Below, one piece after another: positions 34,817 to 44,329 of a stretch of 64,000 nucleotides of DNA (its first letter is position 1; every line of letters starts with the position of its first letter). The notes beneath the pieces were generated by a model. It did no database searches and was not told the DNA's origin. It saw nothing but the letters and a program-made list of their open reading frames with translations. The stretch is taken from NCBI GenBank assembly GCA_964587105.1, contig CAZPKG010000013.1, positions 37,229-101,228 of the forward strand, given 5' to 3'. The translations under genes and the position numbers were made by a program. This stretch comes from JABWCQ01 sp964587105 (lineage in GTDB: Bacteria > Electryoneota > RPQS01).

Positions 34817-36298
34817 ATGAAGACACATTTCGCGCGCATCGTTGGCATTGGATTGACCTATGACGACGTGCTCTTGATTCCGGCGGCGTCGGAAGTATTA
34901 CCCTCAGAGGTGAATATCAGCAGCCGCTTGACGACAGGAATCAATTTGAACATTCCGCTCATCTCAGCGGCTATGGACACTGTTTCAGAATCAGAACTTT
35001 GCATTGCGCTTGCCCGTCAGGGTGGAATCGGGGTAATCCACAAGAACATGACTGCCGAAGAGCAGGCATCTGAAGTTGATCGAGTGAAGCGCAGTGAGTC
35101 GGCTGTTATTTACGAACCCTACACATTACCGCCGACCGCGAAACTCTCAGACGCCGTTCGTTTGAAACGGGCAAAGGGAGTCAGCGGTATCCCTATCATT
35201 GATGACAAAGGTCTCTTGGTTGGGATCGTGACCGATCGCGACATGCGCTTTGAATCAGATCTCGACACGCCTGTAACGTCTGTAATGACTCCAAAAGAGA
35301 AACTGATTACCGCACCGCTCAACACCGACCTCGTCGTTGCGGAGCAGATTCTTCAAAAACACAGGATCGAAAAGCTGTTACTGGTGAACGAGCAGGGTGG
35401 ACTCGCCGGTCTCGTAACAGTCAAGGACATTCAAAAGCGTTCACAATTCCCGAATGCCTGCAAAGACAACGAAGGACGGCTTCGAGTGGCGGCCGCCATC
35501 GGCATTGGTTCGGACGCTGTGACTCGAGCTGAGCTGCTTGTCAAGGCGGACGTTGACGCCTTAGTTGTTGATTCGGCGCACGGGCATTCGGCCAACGTGA
35601 TCAAAGCCGTTGAAAAACTGCGCAAGCTCTATCCAGAGGTCGAAATAATTGCCGGAAACGTAGTGACAGCGGATGGAGCCAGAGCATTGGCGAATGCAGG
35701 TGCGAATGCAGTAAAGGTAGGGGTCGGACCGGGCTCTATTTGCACCACGCGCGTAGTCGCAGGAGTTGGTGTGCCTCAGATCACAGCCGTGATGTGGGTA
35801 GTTGAAGCAATGAACGAGATGGGAGTCCCTGTAATTGCGGACGGCGGAATCAGGTATTCCGGCGATATTGCAAAGGCGATTGCGGCAGGGTCATCATCGG
35901 TAATGATCGGGAGCCTCTTTGCTGGAACGGAAGAGGCGCCGGGCGATACGGTCCTCGTTGACGGTCGTAGTTATAAGCTCTTCAGGGGAATGGGCTCTAT
36001 AGGCGCCATGAAAAAAGGATCGGCGGACCGGTATTTCCAGTCCGCCGTTGAAGCGAGCGGTAAGTTTGTGCCTGAAGGTATAGAGGGTAAAGTTCCGTAT
36101 AAAGGAAAGTTATCTGATACTGTATTCCAACTGATGGGAGGCCTGCGCGCCTCAATGGGCTACTGCGGTGCGCATACTGTTCAAGAAATGCAAACCAAGA
36201 CGCGCTTCATCGAGGCGACCGCCGCCGGATACACTGAAAGCCATCCGCACGATGTTTCGATTGTTCAGGAAGCGCCAAACTATTCTCGACCCAAGTAG
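34817..36298 (+). CDS. guaB: IMP dehydrogenase
   Basis: The 493-residue enzyme oxidises IMP to XMP with NAD, the committed step to GMP. It has 'LTYDDVLLIPA', two CBS domains (about residues 95-210), 'VVDSAHGHS', the catalytic Cys loop 'GPGSICTTR', 'ADGGIRYSGDIAKA', and the flap 'GMGSIGAMKKGSADRYFQ' (in part). 'aggag' precedes the ATG. It is a monocistron converging on rpsT. Confidence 0.97.
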   Translation: MKTHFARIVGIGLTYDDVLLIPAASEVLPSEVNISSRLTTGINLNIPLISAAMDTVSESELCIALARQGGIGVIHKNMTAEEQASEVDRVKRSESAVIYEPYTLPPTAKLSDAVRLKRAKGVSGIPIIDDKGLLVGIVTDRDMRFESDLDTPVTSVMTPKEKLITAPLNTDLVVAEQILQKHRIEKLLLVNEQGGLAGLVTVKDIQKRSQFPNACKDNEGRLRVAAAIGIGSDAVTRAELLVKADVDALVVDSAHGHSANVIKAVEKLRKLYPEVEIIAGNVVTADGARALANAGANAVKVGVGPGSICTTRVVAGVGVPQITAVMWVVEAMNEMGVPVIADGGIRYSGDIAKAIAAGSSSVMIGSLFAGTEEAPGDTVLVDGRSYKLFRGMGSIGAMKKGSADRYFQSAVEASGKFVPEGIEGKVPYKGKLSDTVFQLMGGLRASMGYCGAHTVQEMQTKTRFIEATAAGYTESHPHDVSIVQEAPNYSRPK

Positions 36299-36318
36299 CA
36301 AGGTCGAAAAATGGAGAC

Positions 36319-36380
36319 AAAAAAGAGCCGGTGAATATGCTGTGGCCGGAGGGGGACGATGGCCACGAGCTCACCGGCTC
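36319..36380 (-). terminator. Terminator of rpsT (minus strand)
   Basis: A long stem forms from GAGCCGGTGA (36325-36334) with TCACCGGCTC (36371-36380) and an inner GCTGTGGCC with GGCCAC-G-AGC, capped by a G-rich loop. On the minus strand it is followed by six U (36324-36319), giving a textbook terminator for rpsT. On the plus strand no U-run follows, so guaB lacks its own. Confidence 0.85.
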
Positions 36381-36400
36381 GGCGGGGGACGTTGTAAGTA

Positions 36401-36658
36401 CTAAGAATTTAACGCGTTGGCATGGCGAGCCAAGCGCGCTTTGCGACGGGCGGCAGTCCGAGGATGCAAAATTCCCTTGGCGGCCATTCTGTCGATCGTA
36501 GTATACGCAGAGCTAAGCTTCTCTGACGCCTGAGCGGCATCGGTCACCTGAAGTACTCGTTTTTCGGCTGTGCGGCAACGAGCACGATCCGCGCGATTCC
36601 TCTCGCGGGCTTTGGCGGCCGTCTTCATCCGCTTTTCACATGATTTGTGTTGTGGCAT
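36401..36658 (-). CDS. rpsT: 30S ribosomal protein S20
   Basis: The 85-residue basic, all-helical protein matches S20: 'SCEKRMKTAAKARERNRADR' in parts, 'LSSAYTTIDRMAAKGILHPRTAARRKARLA' in parts. It binds 16S rRNA at the base of the 30S body. It is the only minus-strand gene I accept, lying tail-to-tail with guaB and head-to-head with the sirtuin gene across 84 bp. Confidence 0.93.
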   Translation of the reverse strand: MPQHKSCEKRMKTAAKARERNRADRARCRTAEKRVLQVTDAAQASEKLSSAYTTIDRMAAKGILHPRTAARRKARLARHANALNS

Positions 36659-36742
36659 TCTGTCGGAAAAAAGCTTATCTTGTTGTTAATCCTACCCCAA
36701 ACGGCAAAGCCGCGCCAAGCGTAGATCGGGGAACCGCTTGAA

Positions 36743-37546
36743 GTGTCGCAATATAAACAAGACTCAAATGAAAGTCAAGTGAATAATTTCACGCTATCCG
36801 ACAAAGCCAAAGAGTGTCTTGCCACTGCAGGCAGGATTACAGTGCTGACCGGAGCGGGTATTTCGGCGGAATCGGGTTTGGGCACATTTCGAGGAAAAGA
36901 GGGTATCTGGAACAAGATGCGCCCGGAGGAGCTTGCCAGCATGGCAGGTTTCATGGCGAATCCTGAGTTGGTTTGGGAATGGTACAACTATCGTCGCTCA
37001 GTACTCTCGAACGCGAAACCAAACGCTGCCCATCTGGCGTTAGCAGAGTGGGGGGACTCTTGTCCGGAATTCGTTTTGGTCACACAGAATGTTGACGGCC
37101 TGCATCAACTTGCCGGACAGAAAACTGTGCACGAGCTGCATGGAAACATCAGAGTGAATCGTTGCCTGCGCTGCAATCAGGAAGTCACGGATGAATTGCT
37201 TGATACTTCAAATGGAATTCCGTATTGTCCCTGTGGCGGCGCATACCGCCCCGGCGTAGTTTGGTTTGGCGAGATGCTTCCAGAGCGAACACTTCAACAA
37301 GCCTTTGCCGCTGCCGAAGCTTGCGACCTTTTTTTGACGATTGGCACTTCTGCCATTGTCTATCCGGCGGCCTCACTGCCTGAAATCGCGGCAGATTTCG
37401 GTGCGCAGACTATTGAAGTGAACCTCGAACCCACCCAATTCAGTTCGCGCGCAACTTGTTCGGTCTTTGCTTCGGCAACAGTCGCCGTACCCGCACTTTT
37501 TCATCACTGGCAGCGGATTCATTTTCCAGTTTCGCCGAAATTATGA
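36743..37546 (+). CDS. cobB: NAD-dependent protein deacylase (sirtuin, CobB type)
   Basis: The 267-residue sirtuin has 'VLTGAGISAESGLGTFRG', 'TQNVDGLHQLAG', the catalytic His133 in 'ELHGN', zinc ligands Cys141, Cys144, Cys162 and Cys164, and 'GVVWFGEMLPE'. Tyr81 and Arg84 in 'WYNYRR' match the YxxR pair that lets SIRT5/CobB class III enzymes remove succinyl or malonyl groups. It releases nicotinamide and O-acyl-ADP-ribose. GTG 36743 is the start; the N-terminal 15 residues are extra. It is coupled to the TPR lipoprotein by ATGA. Confidence 0.94.
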   Translation: MSQYKQDSNESQVNNFTLSDKAKECLATAGRITVLTGAGISAESGLGTFRGKEGIWNKMRPEELASMAGFMANPELVWEWYNYRRSVLSNAKPNAAHLALAEWGDSCPEFVLVTQNVDGLHQLAGQKTVHELHGNIRVNRCLRCNQEVTDELLDTSNGIPYCPCGGAYRPGVVWFGEMLPERTLQQAFAAAEACDLFLTIGTSAIVYPAASLPEIAADFGAQTIEVNLEPTQFSSRATCSVFASATVAVPALFHHWQRIHFPVSPKL

Positions 37547-39891
37547 TCACTCGTATCCAAAAACTTGGCCCATATATTATTGTTGGATGTGCGCTCGCGA
37601 CGCTCTTGCTCGCGAGCGGCTGCGCATACTACAATACATTTTACAATATTAAGCGAGAGTTCAAGGCCGCAGAGAAGCAATCCGCGCGGGCGGAGGCAGC
37701 TCAGCCTGTCGGACAGCCGACGCAACCGGCCAGACCAGGCCAACCCGCACAGAGCGCTATTCCGGTTCAACAGTATCAAACGATCCTGCAATCCTGCGCC
37801 AAACTGCTCGAATTTTACCCCAAGAGCAGGTGGATTGATGATGCGCTGATGATCATGGGGGTTTCGTATTACCGCACCGAAGAGTTCGCTCGCGCCGAGC
37901 GTAAGTTTACTGAGTTGCTTACGATATTTCCCAATAGCAAGCACGTGGAAATGTCGATTGTGTGGCGCGCCCGTGCGTTGCTGGCGCAGGAGAAGTTTGA
38001 TGAAGCTGAAGCGGTTCTCACTGGCGCAGAGTCCAAACTGATTACGCCTGAATCAAAAGCGGCCGCAGGCAGAACGCTCGCCGGAATTTACGACAAGCGA
38101 AAACAGCCTGAAGAAGCCATAAGGTACCTTGAGCAGATTCAGAGTATCTCTTATGATCGCAATGACAAAGCGACTGACTATTTGACCTTAGGCCGCTCGT
38201 ACATCGCTCTGAATCGCAAAGACGACGCGCGCCAGGCCCTGCTAAAGTGTCTCGGAGCAACGTCAAATCCCGCCGAAGCATTCGAGTCGCGACAACTGTT
38301 AGCCGATCTTTCAGCCAATGAAGGAAAATACTTAGAAGCCAGAGAGTACTTGCGGCCGCTTCAAACCGATCGCAGATTTATTGATCGTGGCGGAGACGTG
38401 CTGGTGGAGTTAGCGCGAGTCGAAGCCATCGCCGGTGATCCGCAACTTTGCATTCATATGCTGGAGGAGTATTGTGCCAAAGCACCTCAAGGCGAGAGTA
38501 AGGCCCGTGCATATTATCTACAGGCAACAGTAGCACGGGACAAATTGTTTCAACTGGAGCTTGCAAAAGCAAAATTCGACAGTGTAAGCCCTTCCGGAGC
38601 CTCGCGCACTCTGCAAGATTCTGCCCGATTTTCAGCCAAGCAACTCGACGACGGCCTCTCCGCTCTTAAAAGTATGCCTGAACTCGAAACGAACATCAAA
38701 AAGCTACAGGACGAACTCGCACAGTTGAAAGCGAGAGACTCCTTGGAAGTCTCGACGGACTCACTGGAAGCCGCCCTCCCCGCTCCGGTCGCTCAACCTG
38801 AAGAAACGATTCTCTCCGATTCCACAATTGAACGGACTTCTCCAGTCGAGGTAGTTTCGGACACTCTCGCACAAAATACTAAAGAAGTTGCAGACACGTT
38901 TGCGCTTAGGCCGGAACAAGTTTCAGATACTCTCATGCTGTCGGAGGTCGCTGTTGACTCTGTGGATGAAGTGCCGGATAGTGGGACCGTGAAAATTCTC
39001 TCTCCTGCGGAGATGATTGCAGATTCAATTATGCGCTCTTTAGCGCAACGAGATTCCGCTAAGCGTGCGGAGCGATCACATGTCGAGATAGCCGACAGCG
39101 CGACCGCTCACAAGAGTGATTCAACAACGAAGAAACCTGCCGCAGCGCCGGTGCAAAGCGAAGAAGAGATTCTCAACATTAGACTTGCTTCAATAACCGT
39201 TCAGCTTGTTAATGCGCACATTGAGGCCGCCACTTTTTATTCAGACGTTCTGCATCAACCTGACAGTTCGCTTGCCCATGTTGAACGCGCGGTCGCCGTT
39301 CCTGATTCGTCTGAAGACCACTGGCGCGCATCGGTGCAGTTTGGCTTGGAACTTATGAAGGAAGGTCGCGATAATTCGCGCGGTCGAAGTGAATTGGAGC
39401 GTGTAGCATATTCAGAATCCGCACCACGAACAATTAGGAATGCTGCGCGGGAAGCAATTGGTCTGCCGAAACTTGAAGTTGAAAAAACCGAACAAGAACT
39501 TGCTTTAGCGCAGGTGGAGAAGTCGCTCGCGAACGGCGCGCCGTATAACGATCTCATATCTGATTATAGAAACGTCCTGAGTCTCGACAGCACAAGCGAC
39601 GCAGGGATAATTGCAATCCAGGCAATCGCATACTTGCAAGAATACAAATTAGGAGATTTCGAAGCGGCGCGTTCAACTCACGAGGCGATATCCCGCAAGT
39701 ACGCGGATTCTTCGTTTTCGGAAAGATCACTTGCAAAACTCCAGCCGCCGGACACAAATTCAATCTTCTTGATGAGCGAGGAAGCGCTTCAAGCAACCAT
39801 GCAACCCGCACTTGAATTTTTGACGACCGGCTCCGATTCGAGCGGTTGGCCGCCGGAAGAATCAACTTTGCGTGGCAGGCGTTTTCATTGA
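37543..39891 (+). CDS. Large TPR lipoprotein
   Basis: The 782-residue product starts at ATG 37543 (overlapping the sirtuin stop) with a signal peptide and lipobox ASGC, giving mature 'CAYYNTFYNIKREF', a form common in FCB-type TPR lipoproteins. About 300 residues of TPR/BamD-like helices follow, then a Ser/Asp/Glu-rich low-complexity stretch (about residues 395-560), then a second TPR region to the end. It is probably an outer-membrane scaffold, perhaps for assembly or gliding/secretion machinery; the actual role is unknown. The reading frame extends upstream into the sirtuin gene, but that is not coding. Confidence 0.8.
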   Translation: MITRIQKLGPYIIVGCALATLLLASGCAYYNTFYNIKREFKAAEKQSARAEAAQPVGQPTQPARPGQPAQSAIPVQQYQTILQSCAKLLEFYPKSRWIDDALMIMGVSYYRTEEFARAERKFTELLTIFPNSKHVEMSIVWRARALLAQEKFDEAEAVLTGAESKLITPESKAAAGRTLAGIYDKRKQPEEAIRYLEQIQSISYDRNDKATDYLTLGRSYIALNRKDDARQALLKCLGATSNPAEAFESRQLLADLSANEGKYLEAREYLRPLQTDRRFIDRGGDVLVELARVEAIAGDPQLCIHMLEEYCAKAPQGESKARAYYLQATVARDKLFQLELAKAKFDSVSPSGASRTLQDSARFSAKQLDDGLSALKSMPELETNIKKLQDELAQLKARDSLEVSTDSLEAALPAPVAQPEETILSDSTIERTSPVEVVSDTLAQNTKEVADTFALRPEQVSDTLMLSEVAVDSVDEVPDSGTVKILSPAEMIADSIMRSLAQRDSAKRAERSHVEIADSATAHKSDSTTKKPAAAPVQSEEEILNIRLASITVQLVNAHIEAATFYSDVLHQPDSSLAHVERAVAVPDSSEDHWRASVQFGLELMKEGRDNSRGRSELERVAYSESAPRTIRNAAREAIGLPKLEVEKTEQELALAQVEKSLANGAPYNDLISDYRNVLSLDSTSDAGIIAIQAIAYLQEYKLGDFEAARSTHEAISRKYADSSFSERSLAKLQPPDTNSIFLMSEEALQATMQPALEFLTTGSDSSGWPPEESTLRGRRFH

Positions 39892-40703
39892 TGTCTAATC
39901 TCTTCCTTCGTGTCACCGCCGCTGCTGTCGGAATACCGATTCTGTTGTGGTGCGCAATCGCGGGCGAGGTATGGATAATCGTGTTGGCTTCAGCGCTGCA
40001 ACTACTTCTACTGCAAGAGTGGCGGGACTTCGCCAAGTCAGCGGGTGTGCCGTTGTGGTTTTTCGCAGTTGCAGTTGCGGTGGCAGCAATTGACCTATTT
40101 GTTTTTAGTCATGGAGATGGAGTAGCGACCGGGGAGGCGCTTATCGGCATTTACGTCTGGGTGCTTATCATAGTTTTCAGTCGTGAGCGCAAGCCTTTGC
40201 TCCAACTTGGATTTGGTGCATTATTTCTTGTTTATGCAGCGCTACCGCTCGCGCTGTGGTTTCCAATCACCGAATTGACAGAGATTACTCGACATAGTAA
40301 GCTGGGCGCGCTCGGACTGCTCTTCTCCACGACGTGGTTGTGCGACTCTGCCGCCTACTTTGGCGGTCGGGCATTCGGCAAACACAAATTGTATCCACAA
40401 GCAAGTCCGAATAAGACAATCGAAGGCGCCTTGTCAGGATTCGTAGGTGCGGCGCTGTTTTTGCCGGTGCTAAATCTTCTTGGATTAGCGAAACCTCAGT
40501 TGTTTGACTACATTTTTCTTCCACTCATCGTTGGCGTCGCCGGCCAAATCGGCGATCTTATTGAGTCACTCATGAAACGTGAGGCAGGCGTCAAAGACAG
40601 TTCGCATGTAATTCCGGGTCACGGAGGTTTCCTCGATCGCTTTGATTCCTTGCTGCTCTCGTCGCCACTCTTTCTCGCATTCCTTTCGCTCACCACAAAA
40701 TAG
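39891..40703 (+). CDS. cdsA: Phosphatidate cytidylyltransferase CdsA
   Basis: The 270-residue integral membrane enzyme makes CDP-diacylglycerol from phosphatidate and CTP. About seven membrane helices are visible, with 'WLCDSAAYFGGRAFGKHKL' (in part), 'SPNKTIEGALSGF' and the CdsA signature 'KDSSHVIPGHGGFLDRFDSL' (in part). It starts at ATG 39891, one base overlapping the previous stop (TGATG). It feeds psd/pssA at 57 kb. Confidence 0.95.
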   Translation: MSNLFLRVTAAAVGIPILLWCAIAGEVWIIVLASALQLLLLQEWRDFAKSAGVPLWFFAVAVAVAAIDLFVFSHGDGVATGEALIGIYVWVLIIVFSRERKPLLQLGFGALFLVYAALPLALWFPITELTEITRHSKLGALGLLFSTTWLCDSAAYFGGRAFGKHKLYPQASPNKTIEGALSGFVGAALFLPVLNLLGLAKPQLFDYIFLPLIVGVAGQIGDLIESLMKREAGVKDSSHVIPGHGGFLDRFDSLLLSSPLFLAFLSLTTK

Positions 40704-40725
40704 CCTCCAAATTCATTACCATATT

Positions 40726-41442
40726 GTGCCTGATTTAGTATCCGTCAAAGAGGGAGCAAACCCAAAAGTTGTCGAGATGTTTGACCGCATTTCTTCTACC
40801 TATGATAAGCTTAACCGATTTTTCTCGCTTGGCGTCGATAGGCTCTGGAGACGCGCGGCCGTAAAGTCGTTGTCGCTCAATTCGGGAATGCGAGTCCTTG
40901 ATTGCAGCGCGGGAACGGGGGATATGGCATTTGAAGCGCATCGGCAGTGCAGCGGCGTGCATACGACATTGTTTGATCCGTCAGCGGAAATGCTCAAGCT
41001 CGCGGATGAGAAAGCCAAGCGCTTGCGAATTGTCAATTACGATTTGAAGTGCGGCGCGGCCGAGCGCATAGATGCTCCTGATCTTACATACGATCGTTTC
41101 ATGGTCGCATTTGGGATTAGAAATTTTCAGGATTTAAGCACCGGACTTCGGGAGCTTAATCGAGTGCTAAAACCGGGTGGCACAGGAGTTATCCTTGAAT
41201 TCACTCCGGACAGATCGAAACTGATTGACCGAGTTTTCAAAACTTATTTGTGGTGGATAATGCGCCCAGTCGGCGGCGCAGTGTCCGACGACCGAGAAGC
41301 ATACAAGTATCTCGCCGAAACGATACAGCGTTTTCCTGCCTCGACAAGACTAATCGCGACATTTGAAGCAGCGGGTTTTTCAAATGTAGTGGCGACTCCG
41401 CTTTCCTATGGCATTGCTACACGATTTTTGTTGACGAAGTAA
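40726..41442 (+). CDS. ubiE: Quinone C-methyltransferase UbiE/MenG
   Basis: The 238-residue SAM-dependent methyltransferase has 'VVEMFDRISSTYDKLNRFFSLGVDRLWRR' (in parts), motif I 'VLDCSAGTGDMAFEA', 'VAFGIRNFQDLSTGLREL' (in part) and 'LKPGGTGVILEF'. It methylates demethylmenaquinone or the ubiquinone precursor; which quinone cannot be decided. The frame opens at 40642, inside cdsA, but homology begins near 40750, so I take GTG 40726. Confidence 0.92.
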   Translation: MPDLVSVKEGANPKVVEMFDRISSTYDKLNRFFSLGVDRLWRRAAVKSLSLNSGMRVLDCSAGTGDMAFEAHRQCSGVHTTLFDPSAEMLKLADEKAKRLRIVNYDLKCGAAERIDAPDLTYDRFMVAFGIRNFQDLSTGLRELNRVLKPGGTGVILEFTPDRSKLIDRVFKTYLWWIMRPVGGAVSDDREAYKYLAETIQRFPASTRLIATFEAAGFSNVVATPLSYGIATRFLLTK

Positions 41443-41448
41443 TCCCAT

Positions 41449-43698
41449 ATGCAGCCACGACGTGAGTTATCGCTCTCGGATGTCCCTGCACTTGGATTTG
41501 CTGTCGCTTCGTTTAGCGGCGCGGCAGCATCGCTTGTTCTTAGCCTCAGTAGTGAAATTGCATTGACAATTTCACTTGCGGGATTCGTCGTTGCGCTCGC
41601 GGCTCTGCTTCTGCTTAAACAACGGCGGCATACAGCAATCTTCGTCTACTCCGCCGTCGCCGCCATCACGCTCTTGCGAGGTAATGCAACCATAGCTCGT
41701 GATGAACGCGAACAGTTAGTTAAGTTTGATCCCGACACCGCGATAGTTTCATGTCGCGGTGTTGTAGTATGGAGGGACGAGGCAAGGCAGTCTATCCTCT
41801 CGGATCGCTTGTGGTTGGAGGAAGTTAAGCTAAGTCTGCCGGACACAATCATTGAATGTCGGCGGCTTCGTGTGCGACTTAATATCCCTCTTGCCGATGC
41901 AACAAAAGTGCGAATCGGTGACGTCGTCGCGTGTAATGTGCGGCTTGAATCAATGCACAAGATTCAAGAGCACTCAGTGCGCGAACTTTGTTGGAGCTTA
42001 CGCGAACAAATTGTTGCCGATGCGCGTCTGAAAGATTCAGAATCGCTTGTAGTCGTTCCGGGTGACTGGTCGCTCAATGCCGCGATTTACGACGCGCGGA
42101 GCCGCGTGCTTGATGTGTTTGAGCGCTATCTTCGTCCTGATGCTCGCGCTGTAGCAGGCGCTCTTTTGCTCGGTTCGCGTGAAGCATTTTCTGCGCAGTT
42201 TCGAAAGGAATTGCAACTCACGGGGTTGGCGCATCTATTTGCACTTAGCGGACTAAATACGGGGTTGCTCATTTCTTTGTTGTGGTTGTTGTTGGCTTGG
42301 TTGCGAGTGCCAGGTCGAATTAGATATCTGCTTCTGTTGCTGCTATTAATTGGATACACTGCGCTCGGCTTGGGGGTTCCGTCACTGTTTCGTTCTGCAT
42401 TGATGGCAGGATTGATCGTTATTGCACGGCTATTGGCAAGGCCAAGTCATCCTGTGAATCTTCTCTTGTTTGCCGCAGGAGTTGAATTGCTCATCTGGCC
42501 ACTTCACATATTGGATGCGGGATTCATCTTAAGCTATCTTTCGATGGCGGGAATTCTCACGGCTTATCTTGCTTTGCAACAGCCGCTGCAAGATTTGCTA
42601 AAAGCTGGTACGCAATCGCTGCGGCGCCGGACGGCAGACACGATGTCAAGCACGATCGGCGCGCAACTGGCGACTGCTCCAACTGCAGCGCTACTTTTCG
42701 GACGAGTACCGGGTCTCGCGATCATCGTAAACGTGATTGCGATCCCGCTATTTTCGCTCTTGGTTGTCCTAATTCTTTGGATGATGGTGTTGGATCCATT
42801 TAGTACGGCTGCGGCTTCAATTGTTGGCCGGTCAATCGAAGGACTGGTCGGGTTGTTCGCATGGTTGACGTCAAGCTCGGCAGCAGTAATCGGTGCAAGC
42901 TTAGTTTCTTACACGCCGCTCTGGGCAAGCGTTGCGGCAATCACGATTCAGCTTCTTGCGATAGTGGTGAGTTTGCAGGGTCGAATACGAGTTGCACTGA
43001 TCTCGACGCTTGTGGCCATCAATCTCTTGATCTGGCCCGGCCTCCTTGTGACGCCAGATGCTGCACGCGTAGTAACAATTAGAGGCAAGTCCGGCCAAGT
43101 GGTATTTGCAAGGGTCGGAGAAATTAGCGCCGTCATTGGCTGCGGAGCGGAATGGACTTCAAGCCAAACGGTCGGCATACTACAGTCACTGATGGCGCAA
43201 GATGGATTGCAGAGGGTTGATTTCTTGGTAGTAAATTCGAGAAAAATCGACCAAATTGGCGGCGCACCGGACATTATCCAAGCAATCAAACCTGAGATAG
43301 CCCTTGATTTGAGTTCATATCGCGATACCCGAGCATCCGAACTTCTCGACGCGGCCATAGAACTTTCAAATGCAAGTTATGTTCAAGGCACAGTGGGTGC
43401 CACTTGGCGCCACAACCAGTCACAACTCCAGATCGAAAGCCGTAGAGATGTTGAAACGGGCAGTGAGTGGTCGATTGTGCTTAGGAGTGATTCACTGAAC
43501 GTTAGAATCGCGAGCAGTATTTATTCCACTACTGATGCGTCGTTAATCGTAAACTCAGGACAGACACTGAATGTACCTTTTCAAGCACGCGCACGATCCG
43601 AGTCATTCACATGTGACGGTGGAAAGTGGCTCGAAATCGAGGATCAGACGCTCATTTTGATGGATCTCATGCGCCTACCACGCAATGCCAAAGTTTAG
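41449..43698 (+). CDS. comEC: ComEC/Rec2-family DNA channel with degenerate C-terminal domain
   Basis: The 749-residue membrane protein has an N-terminal hydrophobic and DUF4131-like soluble part (about 1-200), then the Competence domain with 'LTGLAHLFALSGLNTGLLISLL' (in parts), normally 'SGLHVGL', and about ten membrane helices. The C terminus (about 545-749) matches the metallo-beta-lactamase domain in layout, but the metal motif HxHxDH is replaced by 'NSRKIDQIGG'. ComEC carries single-stranded DNA across the inner membrane. It overlaps rnhB by 14 bp. Confidence 0.88.
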   Translation: MQPRRELSLSDVPALGFAVASFSGAAASLVLSLSSEIALTISLAGFVVALAALLLLKQRRHTAIFVYSAVAAITLLRGNATIARDEREQLVKFDPDTAIVSCRGVVVWRDEARQSILSDRLWLEEVKLSLPDTIIECRRLRVRLNIPLADATKVRIGDVVACNVRLESMHKIQEHSVRELCWSLREQIVADARLKDSESLVVVPGDWSLNAAIYDARSRVLDVFERYLRPDARAVAGALLLGSREAFSAQFRKELQLTGLAHLFALSGLNTGLLISLLWLLLAWLRVPGRIRYLLLLLLLIGYTALGLGVPSLFRSALMAGLIVIARLLARPSHPVNLLLFAAGVELLIWPLHILDAGFILSYLSMAGILTAYLALQQPLQDLLKAGTQSLRRRTADTMSSTIGAQLATAPTAALLFGRVPGLAIIVNVIAIPLFSLLVVLILWMMVLDPFSTAAASIVGRSIEGLVGLFAWLTSSSAAVIGASLVSYTPLWASVAAITIQLLAIVVSLQGRIRVALISTLVAINLLIWPGLLVTPDAARVVTIRGKSGQVVFARVGEISAVIGCGAEWTSSQTVGILQSLMAQDGLQRVDFLVVNSRKIDQIGGAPDIIQAIKPEIALDLSSYRDTRASELLDAAIELSNASYVQGTVGATWRHNQSQLQIESRRDVETGSEWSIVLRSDSLNVRIASSIYSTTDASLIVNSGQTLNVPFQARARSESFTCDGGKWLEIEDQTLILMDLMRLPRNAKV

Positions 43699-44329
43699 GA
43701 CAGAAGACGAGCTATTCGCCTCGCATACAGGTTCAGTCGAACTTGAACTTTGCCGAACAGGCATGTCGGTCATCGTCGGCTGTGATGAGGCTGGACGCGG
43801 ACCACTCGCCGGACCGGTAGTCGCGGCTGCAGTAATCTTTCGAGATGTTGAGACGCTTTGGAAGTGCAAAGATTCAAAGAGTCTTTCAGCTGAGCGCCGC
43901 GAAGAACTTTATGAACGAATTGTCAATGACCTTGAGTTTTCATTTGTGCGAATTGAACCGAGTGTCATTGATGAAATCAACATACGCATTGCCTCATTGA
44001 ATGGCATGTCGCAGGCTGTCAAGAATCTGATTCGACAGCCAAATATTGTTCTTGTAGATGGTCGCGATCGACTGCCTGATTGGCCTGAGTCGCGTGCTAT
44101 CATCAAGGGTGACGCTCGAGTTGCCACGATTTCTGCGGCCTCGATTGTGGCCAAAGTGACGCGAGATCGGATCATGCGGGAGTACCACGGAGAGTTTCCG
44201 GCCTACGGTTTCGATCAACATTTCGGATATCCTACAGAATCACATCGCCAAATAATTCAAAAGATCGGACCCTGCCCAATCCATCGAAGGAGCTTTCGCG
44301 GTGTTCGCGAATTTGTGGAAATTCCTTAA
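43685..44329 (+). CDS. rnhB: Ribonuclease HII
   Basis: The 214-residue enzyme cuts RNA in RNA-DNA hybrids and at single ribonucleotides. It has the catalytic Asp34-Glu35 in 'GCDEAGRGPLAGPVVAAAV', 'DGRDRLP', 'IKGDARVATISAASIVAKVTRD' (in part) and 'HFGYPTESH'. It is 10-20 residues longer at the N terminus than usual. It overlaps yraN by 29 bp, a linked pair in many genomes. Confidence 0.96.
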   Translation: MPKFRTEDELFASHTGSVELELCRTGMSVIVGCDEAGRGPLAGPVVAAAVIFRDVETLWKCKDSKSLSAERREELYERIVNDLEFSFVRIEPSVIDEINIRIASLNGMSQAVKNLIRQPNIVLVDGRDRLPDWPESRAIIKGDARVATISAASIVAKVTRDRIMREYHGEFPAYGFDQHFGYPTESHRQIIQKIGPCPIHRRSFRGVREFVEIP

